Below are positions 1 through 8,479 of a stretch of 43,822 nucleotides of DNA, piece after piece (the stretch's first letter is position 1; each line of letters begins with the position of its first letter). A model generated the notes under the pieces. It did not search any database and was not told the origin of the DNA. It saw only the letters and a list, made by a program, of their open reading frames with translations. The DNA comes from Phormidesmis sp. RL_2_1 (GTDB taxonomy: Bacteria; Cyanobacteriota; Cyanobacteriia; Phormidesmidales; Phormidesmidaceae). The DNA lies in assembly GCA_012033015.1 (NCBI GenBank), contig JAAUPS010000013.1, positions 1 to 43,822 on the forward strand, given 5' to 3'. The position numbers and the translations under genes were made by a program.

Positions 1-144
1 GAACTCTCTGAAGACTTCATGGCCAAAATGACCATAGAACAGCTCAAGACACAGCTTGGTCAGTTCGGTACTAACCCACAGCAAATGTTTGAGCAAATGC
101 ACCAGACATTAGAGCGCATGAAATCTGAAGTCGGAGATATCTAA
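1..144 (+). CDS. DUF1825 family protein, C-terminal part only
   Basis: The window opens inside this gene; 47 codons remain before a TAA stop at 142-144. The visible residues run from ELSEDFMAKMTIEQLKTQLG through NPQQMFEQMHQTLERMK. They match, from memory, the end of the small (about 110 residue) DUF1825 protein found in nearly all cyanobacteria. Its function is unknown. The glutamine- and methionine-rich helical character fits that family. The gene converges on the penicillin-binding protein downstream. Family assignment is from recognition of the conserved tail, not from a search. Confidence 0.8.
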   Translation, partial: ELSEDFMAKMTIEQLKTQLGQFGTNPQQMFEQMHQTLERMKSEVGDI

Positions 145-159
145 ATCTCCTCTCACCGC

Positions 160-191
160 AGCGCTCTTTCATCTCACTGCAGCGCTTTTTT
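160..191 (+). terminator. possible terminator after the DUF1825 gene
   Basis: The self-complementary hexamer AGCGCT occurs at 160-165 and 181-186, so the two copies can pair across a 15-base loop, and a run of six T follows at 186-191. The two copies lie in an imperfect direct repeat (TCTCACCGCAGCGCT / TCTCACTGCAGCGCT), so the pairing may be incidental. Confidence 0.3.
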
Positions 192-214
192 AGTCGATAA
201 CCGTCACCATCACT

Positions 215-259
215 GTAGCTAAGGACGAAGTAGCTAAGGACGAAGTAGCTAAGGACGAA
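215..259. repeat. tandem repeat, 15 bases x 3
   Basis: Three exact copies of GTAGCTAAGGACGAA. The last copy overlaps the final codons and the TAG stop (249-251, minus strand) of the penicillin-binding protein gene, so the array seems to have grown outward from the gene end. Confidence 0.95.
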
Positions 260-2177
260 TAAATTCACTAGGCGGGCGAAAGTTTTCCACCGGCTCGTCT
301 TGTAATGCCTGCACCATAAAATTGCGCCAAACAGGGGCCGCATAACCGCCACCGGTTGCCCCCCTACCCAACGGACGATAGTCGTCATTCCCAACCCATA
401 CCGCTGTAGCAAGCTGCGGTACATAACCTACAAACCACACGTCCCGCTGGGAATCAGTGGTACCGGTTTTACCAGCGGCAGGGCGGCCTATTTGGGCATT
501 GGTAGCCGTACCATGGTCAATCACACCTTCTAACACATTAGTCAGTGCGGCACTGGCCCAAGGATCGAGTACTAGCTGGGGCTTAGGTGTGTTGTCTAAC
601 ACGATATTGCCGTTGCTGTCGCTCACTTGCATAATCAGGGTTGGTTCAGAGTGCCAACCATAATTAGCAAAAGTGGCATAGGCTCCGGCGAGCTCTAATG
701 GGGTCAGATCGACTGCGCCCAACGGCAACGAGATCACCGGATCCATAGGACTCTTTATCCCTAGCGTACGGGCGATTTCGACAATACGGTTAATGCCTAC
801 AGACTGACCAAGCTTGACGGCTGGAATGTTGCGAGAGGTCTCCAATGCCTTTCTTAGGGTAATACTACCCATAAAAGAGCCATCGTAGTTTTTCGGCGTG
901 TAGTAATTGTAGCCATCTGGATAAGTGACGGCAGCGTCGTTGATGATACTATCGGGGCTAAATTTGCCGGAGGCAAAAGCCGCGTAGTAAACAAATGGTT
1001 TAAACGCTGAGCCTGGCTGACGTCTGGACTGGACAGCACGGTTGAACTGACTGGTTTCGTGATCAACACCACCGACAAGAGCTTTGACAAAGTGAGTACG
1101 TGGATCAATGGCAACTAGCGCAATTTGATCAGCATACGCACCGTTGCCAAAGAGCTGATAGTAACTGTCTGCAACGGTATCTTCGGCAATTTTTTGCAGG
1201 TTCAAGTCAATTGTGGTTTGAATGCGCATACCCCCTTTGGCCATAGCTTCTGCACCAAATTGGTCTGTTAGCTCGGTCATCACCGCTTCGGTGACATAGG
1301 GGGCTCGGCTAGAGCGAAAGGAGGTAATTTCACCCAAGCGAATAGGTTGAGTCTTGGCTGCTTCTTGTTCTTCGGCAGTAATCCAGTTGAGATCGCGCAT
1401 TCGCTGAAGGACGATGCGCTGCCGCTGCTTGGCAGTTTGATAGTCTAAAAAGGGGCTAAAGCTTTCAGGGGCTTGAATCAACCCGGCCATCATGGCAGAT
1501 TCGCCTAAGGTCAGATCTTTAGCCGACTTACTAAAATAGCTTTGGGCAGCCGTCTCTACGCCATAGGTATTGTGACCCCAATACACCTGATTAAGGTAGA
1601 GCTCGAAGATGTCGTTTTTTTCGAAGATCTGCTCGATGCGCATCGCCAAAACGATTTCTACCAGTTTTCGACTGATGGTGCGCTCAGGTGAAAGGAAAAG
1701 GTTTTTGACCAACTGCATGGTGACGGTAGAGCCACCTTGGACGGTAGAACCTGCACCTAGGTTGGCAAGTGCTGCTCGGCCAATGCCACTAGGATTGATG
1801 CCACTGTGGGTATAAAAGTAACTATCTTCAATCGCTAGGACAGCACGCTTGAGATCAGGGCTAATTTCGTTGAGATCCACAACTTCGCGATTGGCCTCGT
1901 CGTGGATGCTGTCGAGTAAGGTGCCTTGAACGTCGTAGACGTAGCTCGTTTCGGAAGGAATATAGTTGCGCAGTACCCGAACATCGGGCAGGTTGCGAAA
2001 GCTAATGGCAAGACCGACTAAACCGCCCGCAATCACAGAACTCCCCAGCATCGTGGCGGTGAGCAGGGTAGTTGCACTGATTTGGCCGACATCTTGAAGG
2101 TAGCGAAGAACTTGAGGCGATGCCTTGCCCGCTCTGCGATCGCGGGATCGTACTTTGCGATAGGTATTAGTAGACAC
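249..2177 (-). CDS. class A penicillin-binding protein (PBP1A-like)
   Basis: A bifunctional peptidoglycan synthase that polymerises lipid II and cross-links the stem peptides on the outer face of the cytoplasmic membrane. The 642 residues show a basic N-terminus, one membrane anchor (about 34-60), then a GT51 glycosyltransferase domain. The GT51 domain carries the catalytic Glu of AIEDSYFYTHSG near residue 117 and the GGSTVTMQLVKNL motif near 149. The penicillin-binding domain has all three motifs: SAFK with active serine 390, SRN at 448-450 and KTGT at 570-573. Length and order are normal for PBP1A-type proteins. It is transcribed away from tyrS. Which of the several cyanobacterial class A PBPs it is cannot be told from sequence alone. 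Confidence 0.95.
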   Translation of the reverse strand: MSTNTYRKVRSRDRRAGKASPQVLRYLQDVGQISATTLLTATMLGSSVIAGGLVGLAISFRNLPDVRVLRNYIPSETSYVYDVQGTLLDSIHDEANREVVDLNEISPDLKRAVLAIEDSYFYTHSGINPSGIGRAALANLGAGSTVQGGSTVTMQLVKNLFLSPERTISRKLVEIVLAMRIEQIFEKNDIFELYLNQVYWGHNTYGVETAAQSYFSKSAKDLTLGESAMMAGLIQAPESFSPFLDYQTAKQRQRIVLQRMRDLNWITAEEQEAAKTQPIRLGEITSFRSSRAPYVTEAVMTELTDQFGAEAMAKGGMRIQTTIDLNLQKIAEDTVADSYYQLFGNGAYADQIALVAIDPRTHFVKALVGGVDHETSQFNRAVQSRRQPGSAFKPFVYYAAFASGKFSPDSIINDAAVTYPDGYNYYTPKNYDGSFMGSITLRKALETSRNIPAVKLGQSVGINRIVEIARTLGIKSPMDPVISLPLGAVDLTPLELAGAYATFANYGWHSEPTLIMQVSDSNGNIVLDNTPKPQLVLDPWASAALTNVLEGVIDHGTATNAQIGRPAAGKTGTTDSQRDVWFVGYVPQLATAVWVGNDDYRPLGRGATGGGYAAPVWRNFMVQALQDEPVENFRPPSEFIRP

Positions 2178-2538
2178 AGGGAGACGATATTTCCTAGATA
2201 TTAAGGGAGAGCTTCGGCAGAGGCCAGAGGTGAATACATAGACTAATCACTAGAGAGTGATCACTAGTTTGCCTGAGACAGGTCATAAGCGTTGCGGATG
2301 CCTGTGACAGCTTTCGAGTTGAATCATCATGCATTTAACTATCCCGTCAATATAGATGATCTCTGGCGAATGTCTAGTCTTTTCTCATTTTTTTATGATT
2401 TTTGGCCCTATAGTCAGCTAAAAACCGCAGTTTCACACAGCGTTTGCAGCTTATTTTTAACCTACTGATGCTGTGGTTTTTACACGCTAAAGTTACACTG
2501 ACATAGCCTATGTTTTGCGCTATCAATCTGCTGATTTT
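2178..2538. other. intergenic region between divergent PBP and tyrS genes
   Basis: This must hold the promoters of both genes. It is AT-rich near tyrS (T-runs around 2380-2400). It contains a small palindrome-rich patch at about 2238-2265 built from CACTAGAGAGTGATCACTAG. No convincing sigma-70 pair, riboswitch or T-box-like leader was recognised. Confidence 0.5.
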
Positions 2539-3806
2539 ATGACTGATCCTCTCTCTTCAGATGCGTCCTTGGGAGCATCACCACTACGACCAACTGAAAT
2601 CCCGGCAAAGTTTGCTGATATCTATCGAGGCGTCAGCGAAGTTTTTCCATACCAATCTGATTCAACGGATGAAGACGACAATTTGCTGGTGCGCTTACAG
2701 CAAAACGATCGACCTTTACGAATCAAACTAGGCATTGATGCAACTGGTTCAGAAATTCACTTGGGCCACAGTATTGTGGTGCGTAAACTTCGAGATTTCC
2801 AGGATGCAGGTCATACGGCAATCTTACTCATTGGCGATTTTACAGCGCAAATTGGCGATCCGACCGATCGCGCAGAAGTCCGCAAGCAGCTCAGCGAAGC
2901 AGAGGTAAAGGCCAATGCTGAAACCTATATTGATCAAGTGCGGCCCATTCTCGATTTTGAAACGCCGGGTCGTTTAGAGATTCGCTACAACTCTGAATGG
3001 CTCTCGGATATGAACTTAAGCAAAATGCTAGAGCTGCTAAGTACGATGACTTTGGGGCAAATGCTGGCCAAAGAAGGTTTTTCTAACCGCTATGAAAAGG
3101 GTGTACCGGTTTATATGCATGAGTTTTTGTATCCCCTGTTGCAAGGGTACGACTCGGTCGCGCTAAACGCTGATGTGGAGCTAGGCGGTAGCGATCAAAA
3201 ATTCAATGTAGCGGTAGGCCGGGACTTGCAAAGACACTTTGGACAGCGGCCTCAGTTTGGAATGTTGCTGCCGCTGCTGATGGGCACAGATGGCAGCCAA
3301 AAAATGTCTAAGTCCCTTGGCAACTATGTTGGCCTTAAAGAAGATCCGCTTTCGATGTACTCCAAATTAGAAAAAACAGCGGATGCGGTCATTTCGGACT
3401 ACTTTACCCATTTAACGAAGCTGCCTTTAGATCAACTTCCAGAAAACCCAAGAGAGCGGCAAAAGTTGTTAGCTCGCCTAGTAACGGCGCAATTTCATGG
3501 AGAGCAAGCTGCCACCCAAGCGCAGCAAGATGCCCTCACATTGATAGCAGGGCAAGCGCAGGCGGCTGAATCGGTAGCAGAATTTTCGCTGGCGGCAGTC
3601 GGATTTCCGGCTAAGGTGTTTTACTTGCTCGGGGCAACGCCTTTGTGTGCGAGCAGTAGCGAGGCGCGTCGTCACATCAGATCGGGTGCAGTAAAGCTAG
3701 ATGGTGAAAAGGTAGATGATCCAAATCTTACTTTTGGCAGCCCGGATGAGTTGTTGGGGAAGGTGTTGCAGGTTGGCAAAAGAAGTTTGTCCGACTGGTG
3801 TTATAG
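2539..3806 (+). CDS. tyrS: tyrosyl-tRNA synthetase, frameshifted at the C-terminus
   Basis: Charges tRNA-Tyr with tyrosine in the cytoplasm. Class I signatures are present: HLGH in [17 protein letters not shown] in [12 protein letters not shown], and a C-terminal S4-like RNA-binding segment ([20 protein letters not shown]). The frame opens with TTG at 2515, but ATG at 2539 ([10 protein letters not shown]) is the more likely start. The frame as written runs past the family's normal end to 4005. After GKVLQVGK the expected tail KKFVRLVL plus TAG lies one frame over, ending at 3806. One extra A in the A-run at 3778-3781 restores it, giving about 422 residues. Residues after 3781 in the written frame are therefore not real protein. 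Confidence 0.92.
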
Positions 3807-3869
3807 GCGCGTACGCGTCTGTCGCACAGTAAGAATGCATCTGCAATGTGTAGAGGCTTCTAGGGAGCA

Positions 3870-3902
3870 CTATTGTCCTAACTCACTCGACAGAAGCTAT
3901 AG
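3870..3902 (-). repeat. 33-base dispersed repeat, copy 1
   Basis: Read on the minus strand, this begins CTATAGCTTCTGTCGAGTGA and ends GTTAGGACAATAG. It matches 31 of 33 bases with 43648-43680 on the plus strand. It lies in the tyrS-pyrF spacer. Confidence 0.85.
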
Positions 3903-3961
3903 TTACCGCCTGGGCAACGGGAGAGGTTTGATAACGGGAGAAGATGGAGGTGGAAAAGAAT

Positions 3962-4742
3962 ATGCTGATCGATACAGAGACTGTAGGAATGCCAGCAGAG
4001 GGTAGGCTATCGGCGCAGCAGCGGATTATCGTGCCGTTGGATGTACCGACAGAAGCCGCAGCGATCGCCCTGATAGAATCTATCCCTGCGGTGACTTTTT
4101 GGAAAGTTGGCCTAGAACTCTTCGTGAGTAGCGGCCCTAAGATTCTAGAAAGGCTCAAAGCTCAAAATAAACGTATTTTTTTAGATCTGAAATTTCACGA
4201 TATTCCCAACACTATGGCCGGGGCCTGTCGGGCTGCTGGACGCTATGGTGTAGATCTACTAACGGTACATGCAGCGCTGGCAAGCGGCACTCACAGCAGC
4301 ACAAACGGCGGCCATTGAGGGGGCAAAAGAGGCGAGCTGTGCGCCCCCTAGACTGATTGCTGTAACGTTATTGACCAGTATTGACGGGCGATCGCTCTCC
4401 TTTGAATTAAACGTGCCGATTGCTGTCAAAGCCTATGCCCAAAAGATGGCATTGCTGAGCCAAGCGAGTGGTTTGGGTGGTGCCGTTTGTTCTGCTCAAG
4501 AAGCTGAGGTATTACGACAGGCTTGCGGTGATGATTTTTGGCTGGTGTGTCCGGGTGTCAGGCCCACTTGGGCCCAAAAGGGTGACCAGCAGCGAGCGAT
4601 GACACCGCAGCAAGCGATTCAGGCTGGGGCTGATTATTTGGTGATTGGTCGGCCAATTACGGCGGCAGAGGATCCAGCAATAGCGTTTGCCAAAATTTGC
4701 CAGGAATGTGAGGCAGTGGAAAAGGGTCAGGAGAGGAAGTAG
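3962..4742 (+). CDS. pyrF: orotidine 5'-phosphate decarboxylase, frameshifted
   Basis: Converts OMP to UMP, the last step of pyrimidine synthesis. The N-terminal half has [19 protein letters not shown] and the catalytic [16 protein letters not shown]. The second half has [26 protein letters not shown] and [10 protein letters not shown]. The halves lie in different frames and join between 4271 and 4290. Adding two single G bases there gives [17 protein letters not shown], the expected length and sequence, so two one-base losses are the simplest reading. The start at 3962 is chosen because GGAGG at 3946-3950 sits 11 bases upstream; ATG 3944 is in frame but overlaps that site. The repaired protein is about 260 residues. 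It follows tyrS on the same strand. Confidence 0.88.
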
Positions 4743-4745
4743 ATC

Positions 4746-5585
4746 GTGAGGCATGGACTGCTGTTACTACTGACAATCTCGACAGGCTTAAGCTCATCTG
4801 CGACAGGATATGCGGTTCCATTTTTGGCCCAAACTGCCGATTCTGAGCTGCCCAGATTGGAGCAGCCCGCGCCTGCATTGCCTAATCCTGCATTGCCTAA
4901 TCCTGCATTGCCTAATCCTGCATTGCCTAGTATCGATCCCTCTGATGAAAATAACGTTCCTGATGCTGACATAAGGACACCCGAAGCTGAAATAGAGCAG
5001 CAGCATATTGAGGGTGAGAATCAGCCGCTGAGACCGCTAACCGCTTGTCCGACGGATGTCGAAACGCTGATGACTTTGCTCATGCGGGATCTGCCTGATT
5101 ACACTAACCGAGTGTTGCAGCGGACAGTAGCGGTATTACCAGGAGAAGAACCAGATGAATGGCGGATGGCAGCAGGTATCGTGCGATCGCCTTACCGCCC
5201 ATCCTATGTACTCATTGCCGGACGCCCTAATCTAGAACCGCTGGATTTACTGACATTAAGTAACAACGCATTTACCGATTCACCAGCAGATCATGACCTG
5301 ATAACTCAGGTATTTTTCACAACCTTATCGCGTCAGTATTCTCGTAGTCCACTTTCAGCAAGCGCGCTAGCCACCCAAGTAACAGAAGTGCAGGAGTATC
5401 ATTGGTTATTTCTGGCACCGTCTCCAGAAGGCTGGTGGTTATCGCTGATGTTTTCAGCGATAGATAATCCTCATACGGCACAAGCAGCCATGCCACCCCG
5501 AGAAAGCAGCAGTAGCAGCGTAGGTCAAGCCGTCCAGATATGGCTGCGAGACTGTCGAGCCGGGGCGATTTATCCGGCTGATTGA
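4746..5585 (+). CDS. secreted protein of unknown function
   Basis: A 279-residue protein of no recognised family. It starts with GTG three bases after the pyrF stop, with GGAGAGGAAG just upstream, so it is probably cotranscribed with pyrF. The N-terminus looks like a signal peptide (LLLLLTISTGLSSSATGYA). Next comes a low-complexity Pro-Asn stretch of repeated PALPN units, encoded by a 15-base tandem repeat, then an acidic linker. A folded-looking domain from about residue 95 contains two cysteines (ACPTD, RDCRAG) that could form a disulphide outside the cytoplasm. No catalytic motif was seen. Confidence 0.75.
   Translation: MRHGLLLLLTISTGLSSSATGYAVPFLAQTADSELPRLEQPAPALPNPALPNPALPNPALPSIDPSDENNVPDADIRTPEAEIEQQHIEGENQPLRPLTACPTDVETLMTLLMRDLPDYTNRVLQRTVAVLPGEEPDEWRMAAGIVRSPYRPSYVLIAGRPNLEPLDLLTLSNNAFTDSPADHDLITQVFFTTLSRQYSRSPLSASALATQVTEVQEYHWLFLAPSPEGWWLSLMFSAIDNPHTAQAAMPPRESSSSSVGQAVQIWLRDCRAGAIYPAD
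4872..4931. repeat. in-frame tandem repeat, 15 bases x 4
   Basis: Four copies of CCTGCATTGCCTAAT (last copy one base different) inside the secreted-protein gene, encoding repeated PALPN. The period is a multiple of three, so the frame is kept. Confidence 0.95.
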
Positions 5586-5645
5586 AGACTCAACAGCTTG
5601 AAGACTCAACAGCTTGAAGACTCAACAGCTTGAAGACTCAACAGC
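5582..5645. repeat. tandem repeat, 16 bases x 4
   Basis: Four copies of TTGAAGACTCAACAGC between convergent genes. The first copy includes the TGA stop (5583-5585) of the upstream gene and the array ends a few bases before the stop of the uracil-DNA glycosylase gene. Confidence 0.95.
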
Positions 5646-5651
5646 GCGTTA

Positions 5652-6350
5652 CTATTCAGCGAGAATTTCGTCTAGCTTGGCTCTTACGGTTTGAATATCT
5701 TGCCACATCAGCCATTTGGGTTTGCCCTTTTCTCGAGAAGGATTACGCAGCAAATAGGCAGGATGTAGGATCGGCATACATTGACGGCCTTCCCACTCAA
5801 TCCACTGACCGCGAATTTTAGTAATGCCCCGCTTTTCATGGGGCATGATACCTTTGACCGAAGTAGCACCGGTCAGCAGAATGATTTTGGGATTCACTAA
5901 ACGGATTTGTTCCAAAATGTAGGGGCGGCAGGCGTTAATTTCTGCGGCTAAGGGATTGCGGTTTCCCGGCGGGCGGCACTTGACAATGTTGCAAATATAA
6001 ACGTCTTTTTCGCTATCAATACGCACTGAAGCAAGAATCTTTTCGAGCAGTTGGCCGGATCTACCGACAAAAGGCAGACCTTGCTCGTCCTCCTGTTGAC
6101 CTGGGCCTTCACCGATAATCATGATAGGCGCAGTGCGACTCCCCCTACTGACTACGACGTTTGTACGAGTTTGGGAAAGATCGCAGCGCTGGCAGCTTTT
6201 GCAGTGAGCAGCAAGAGGATCTAGAGACTTGTAGGTACCGGGGGGAATCGGCACTTGAGCGCTGGTAGGGATATCGGCAGGGTTGAAGTCTTTAGGGGGG
6301 ATTGTGACTTCTATGCCGCTAGCGTTGAAAAGATCAATCTGATCGGTCAT
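5652..6350 (-). CDS. type-4 uracil-DNA glycosylase (4Fe-4S)
   Basis: Removes uracil from DNA to start base-excision repair. The 232-residue protein has the family's iron-sulphur cysteines: an N-terminal CQRC pair, and a C-x15-C pair beginning at KCRPPGNRNP and ending at the Cys of NAC. It also has the uracil-pocket motif GEGPGQQEDEQGLPFVGRSG and the C-terminal HPAYLLRNP motif. The first 45 residues are a non-conserved lead (DQIDLFNASGIEVTIPP), common in cyanobacterial members. It stands alone, converging on the secreted-protein gene, and its upstream side carries short tandem repeats. Confidence 0.93.
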   Translation of the reverse strand: MTDQIDLFNASGIEVTIPPKDFNPADIPTSAQVPIPPGTYKSLDPLAAHCKSCQRCDLSQTRTNVVVSRGSRTAPIMIIGEGPGQQEDEQGLPFVGRSGQLLEKILASVRIDSEKDVYICNIVKCRPPGNRNPLAAEINACRPYILEQIRLVNPKIILLTGATSVKGIMPHEKRGITKIRGQWIEWEGRQCMPILHPAYLLRNPSREKGKPKWLMWQDIQTVRAKLDEILAE

Positions 6351-6351
6351 A

Positions 6352-6382
6352 GACTTTAGGTTGCGACTTTAGGTTGCGACTT
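6352..6382. repeat. tandem repeat, 13 bases x 2.4
   Basis: GACTTTAGGTTGC is repeated just upstream of the uracil-DNA glycosylase start codon. Confidence 0.8.
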
Positions 6383-6525
6383 GACGCTCAAAAGAGCGCT
6401 CTTGATGAAGCGCGAATGGGGCACTTATAGCAGTTTAGTTCAAAGGCAAAGCAGGCTGCTGCAAGGATGATCTTTTAGGTTGACTTTCAAGCTGGCTGGG
6501 CGGCTGGACGAATGGCCATGCGCTA

Positions 6526-6612
6526 TTGGGTTGAACTGTTGGGTTGAACTGTTGGGTTGGACTGTTGGGTTGGACTGTTGGGTTGGACTGTTGGGCTGGA
6601 CTATTGGGTTGG
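6526..6612. repeat. tandem repeat, 13 bases x 6.7
   Basis: Copies of TTGGGTTGAACTG, drifting to TTGGGTTGGACTG and TTGGGCTGGACTA. The last copy and a partial one run into the final codons of the glycosyltransferase gene that ends at 6601, whose TAG stop (6601-6603, minus strand) is part of the array. Confidence 0.95.
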
Positions 6613-7812
6613 GGTAAGAAGCTGTTGATAAACAGTGGCCATGCGCTGGGCGATCGCATCCCAAGAATAGTTTTCCTGAGCGCAACGCTGGGCATTTTCT
6701 CCTCGCTGCGATCGCACCGCATCTGCAGCCAAAGCCTCAGCCAAAGCCGCCGTCAATGCCTCGACCTCCGTCGGCACCACCCAACCAGCATTATCAGCCT
6801 CAATCGCTGGCCAAATGTGCACCTGATCAGAAATCACCACAGGTATTTTGGCTGCCATCGCCTCGGCCACCGCAATCCCAAAATTTTCATAATAAGACGG
6901 CAGCACAAACACATCAGCCGCACTGAGAATCTGGGCTTTAAGTTCGCCAGAGACAAATCCACTGAGCGTTGCCCAACTCGCCCAAGCTGAAGACTCGATC
7001 TGCTGACGAATGCTGTTTTCATAAGCGCGATCTTGTGGGTTAGCACCACAGAGTAAAAAGTGAAAGGGCTGATTGCGCTGATGTAGCTTTTCAAGTGCAG
7101 GCAGCAATAGGTCAAAGCCTTTTTTCGGATCAATGCGAGACATAAACAACACAATTGGTCGCTCGGCTGGAATCTTAAATTTTTCTCGAATCGCACTCTG
7201 GGCGCTAGTGCGTTCGGGCAACTTCGGCAAAGCAACGCCCAGCGGCACAATCATCTCTGGCGTACTCACACCAAAGCGCTCAGAAACCTTAGCTTCTAAC
7301 TCGCTGGTGAAGTGAATGGCCCTAGCCTTGGCCAAATTGGGCCTTTCCAAGCAGCCCGCATAGAGACGTTTGAGCTGCTTTTTCTTATTTAGATCTGCCG
7401 GATCCAAAGTGCCGAGAGGACGCATGATGTAAGGGAGGTGCCGCCAACGACAGATAGTCGCAGCAGCGGTACTCACCGGAGAAAATAGCGCATGAATATG
7501 GGCCATATCGTAATGGTAAGCATTTGCCCAAAGCCAATTGAGGAGACTAATAGAAAATTTGTAGCGGCGAAAGGGCGCGCAGCGAAAGTGAATCACGTCA
7601 TAGCCATCTTGGGCCATGGGCTGCCCCAAAGGGACATTGAGCGGTGCTTCATCCACATCCCCATTAGAATCCGTCGTGATGATGGTAACTTGGCAGGGCA
7701 CATTCCCACTTTGCCGTACTAGCGCCGCACTGAGTCCCTGCACCATTTGACTAGGGCCACCATAGACAAGGGAGATAGACGGCACAATTTGTAGAATTTT
7801 TAGCGGCTTCAT
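6601..7812 (-). CDS. hpsP: GT4 glycosyltransferase, HpsP-like
   Basis: A retaining GT4-family sugar transferase of 403 residues, probably adding one sugar of an exported polysaccharide on the cytoplasmic side. The N-terminal Rossmann domain starts LKILQIVPSISLVYGGPSQM. The C-terminal domain has the GT4 core PIVLFMSRIDPKKGFDLLL (about 220) and the nucleotide-sugar motif VFVLPSYYENFGIAVAEAMA with its EX7E glutamates (about 315). It starts 2 bases after the stop of the upstream unknown gene and is the last of six minus-strand genes. The name rests on remembered similarity to the hormogonium polysaccharide protein HpsP and on gene order; donor and acceptor sugars are unknown. Confidence 0.85.
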   Translation of the reverse strand: MKPLKILQIVPSISLVYGGPSQMVQGLSAALVRQSGNVPCQVTIITTDSNGDVDEAPLNVPLGQPMAQDGYDVIHFRCAPFRRYKFSISLLNWLWANAYHYDMAHIHALFSPVSTAAATICRWRHLPYIMRPLGTLDPADLNKKKQLKRLYAGCLERPNLAKARAIHFTSELEAKVSERFGVSTPEMIVPLGVALPKLPERTSAQSAIREKFKIPAERPIVLFMSRIDPKKGFDLLLPALEKLHQRNQPFHFLLCGANPQDRAYENSIRQQIESSAWASWATLSGFVSGELKAQILSAADVFVLPSYYENFGIAVAEAMAAKIPVVISDQVHIWPAIEADNAGWVVPTEVEALTAALAEALAADAVRSQRGENAQRCAQENYSWDAIAQRMATVYQQLLTPTQ

Positions 7813-7814
7813 CG

Positions 7815-8474
7815 TTAGCGGCTTGATAATAGGTCTCTGCGACAGTTCAATTCACCCGTTGTTAAGTCTACGGCTAAGGTGGTTCCGCCTGTTGAGATGA
7901 GGGCTAAGTCATGGGCTAAATCCAATAGGGGGGGCGTTGTTATCCACCAGCCACTGGTGGCCTGCCGGGTGAGATCAGCCGCAGAGACAGCTAGCGCTGC
8001 TTTAATATCGTCAAAGCTATACCGAACGATAGTTTGACCATCAGCGTTGATCAAAGTCAGGGCGTGGGGACTGGCTACATTAATAAATTCATCGAGCAAC
8101 AGCACCTGTCCTTGAGGGCTGACTAAGGCAAAGCGGGGGCCATATTGATGGGGCAGATCTTTTTGCCAGCGAAGAATTTCGTTTTCATAGAACTGACTAC
8201 TCACAGCGGGTGTTTGCCAATCATCTTTGGCATGAATGACAAGTTTGTAGGGGCCTGCGGTGAAAGCTTGATAGACAGGCGGATGAGCAAGCTGATCGCT
8301 GCCGGACGCAGTGACTGTATCGGGGGCTGTATCGGGGGCTGTGTCAGTGGCTGTATCGGGGGCTGTATCAGACTGGGAAGGGATTAACTGTGAAATCGTC
8401 GTTTGATGAGGCCAAAAAGTCACTAGCGCCGCAACTACGGTGATAGCCAATAGAGAAAGTAAAAGTTTAGGCAT
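7815..8474 (-). CDS. exported protein of unknown function in the hps-like locus
   Basis: A protein of about 219 residues with no recognised family. ATG at 8474 (MPKLLLSLLAITVVAALVTF) gives a signal peptide or membrane anchor. The frame is open further upstream to 8558, but that would overlap the protease gene and hide the signal, so 8474 is preferred. A Thr-Asp-Ala-Pro repeat (DTATDTAPDTAPD) follows the anchor, then an extracytoplasmic domain with WQ and WW motifs. It lies 5 bases after the metalloprotease stop and 2 bases before the HpsP-like gene, so one transcript is likely. A role in export or processing of the polysaccharide or of a partner protein is only an inference from position. Confidence 0.75.
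   Translation of the reverse strand: MPKLLLSLLAITVVAALVTFWPHQTTISQLIPSQSDTAPDTATDTAPDTAPDTVTASGSDQLAHPPVYQAFTAGPYKLVIHAKDDWQTPAVSSQFYENEILRWQKDLPHQYGPRFALVSPQGQVLLLDEFINVASPHALTLINADGQTIVRYSFDDIKAALAVSAADLTRQATSGWWITTPPLLDLAHDLALISTGGTTLAVDLTTGELNCRRDLLSSR
8316..8378. repeat. in-frame tandem repeat, about 12-base unit
   Basis: Repeats of GGGGGCTGTATC and variants inside the exported-protein gene, encoding alternating Asp-Thr-Ala-Pro/Thr on the minus strand. The period keeps frame. Confidence 0.8.
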
Positions 8475-8479
8475 GATAT

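Noticed and set aside
4020-4318. pyrF as two separate genes
   Set aside because: The two frames together cover one complete OMP decarboxylase without gap or overlap once two bases are added.
6435-6722. Pro/Gln/Asn-rich minus-strand frames
   Set aside because: They are translations of the 13-base repeat and overlap the end of the HpsP-like gene in another frame.
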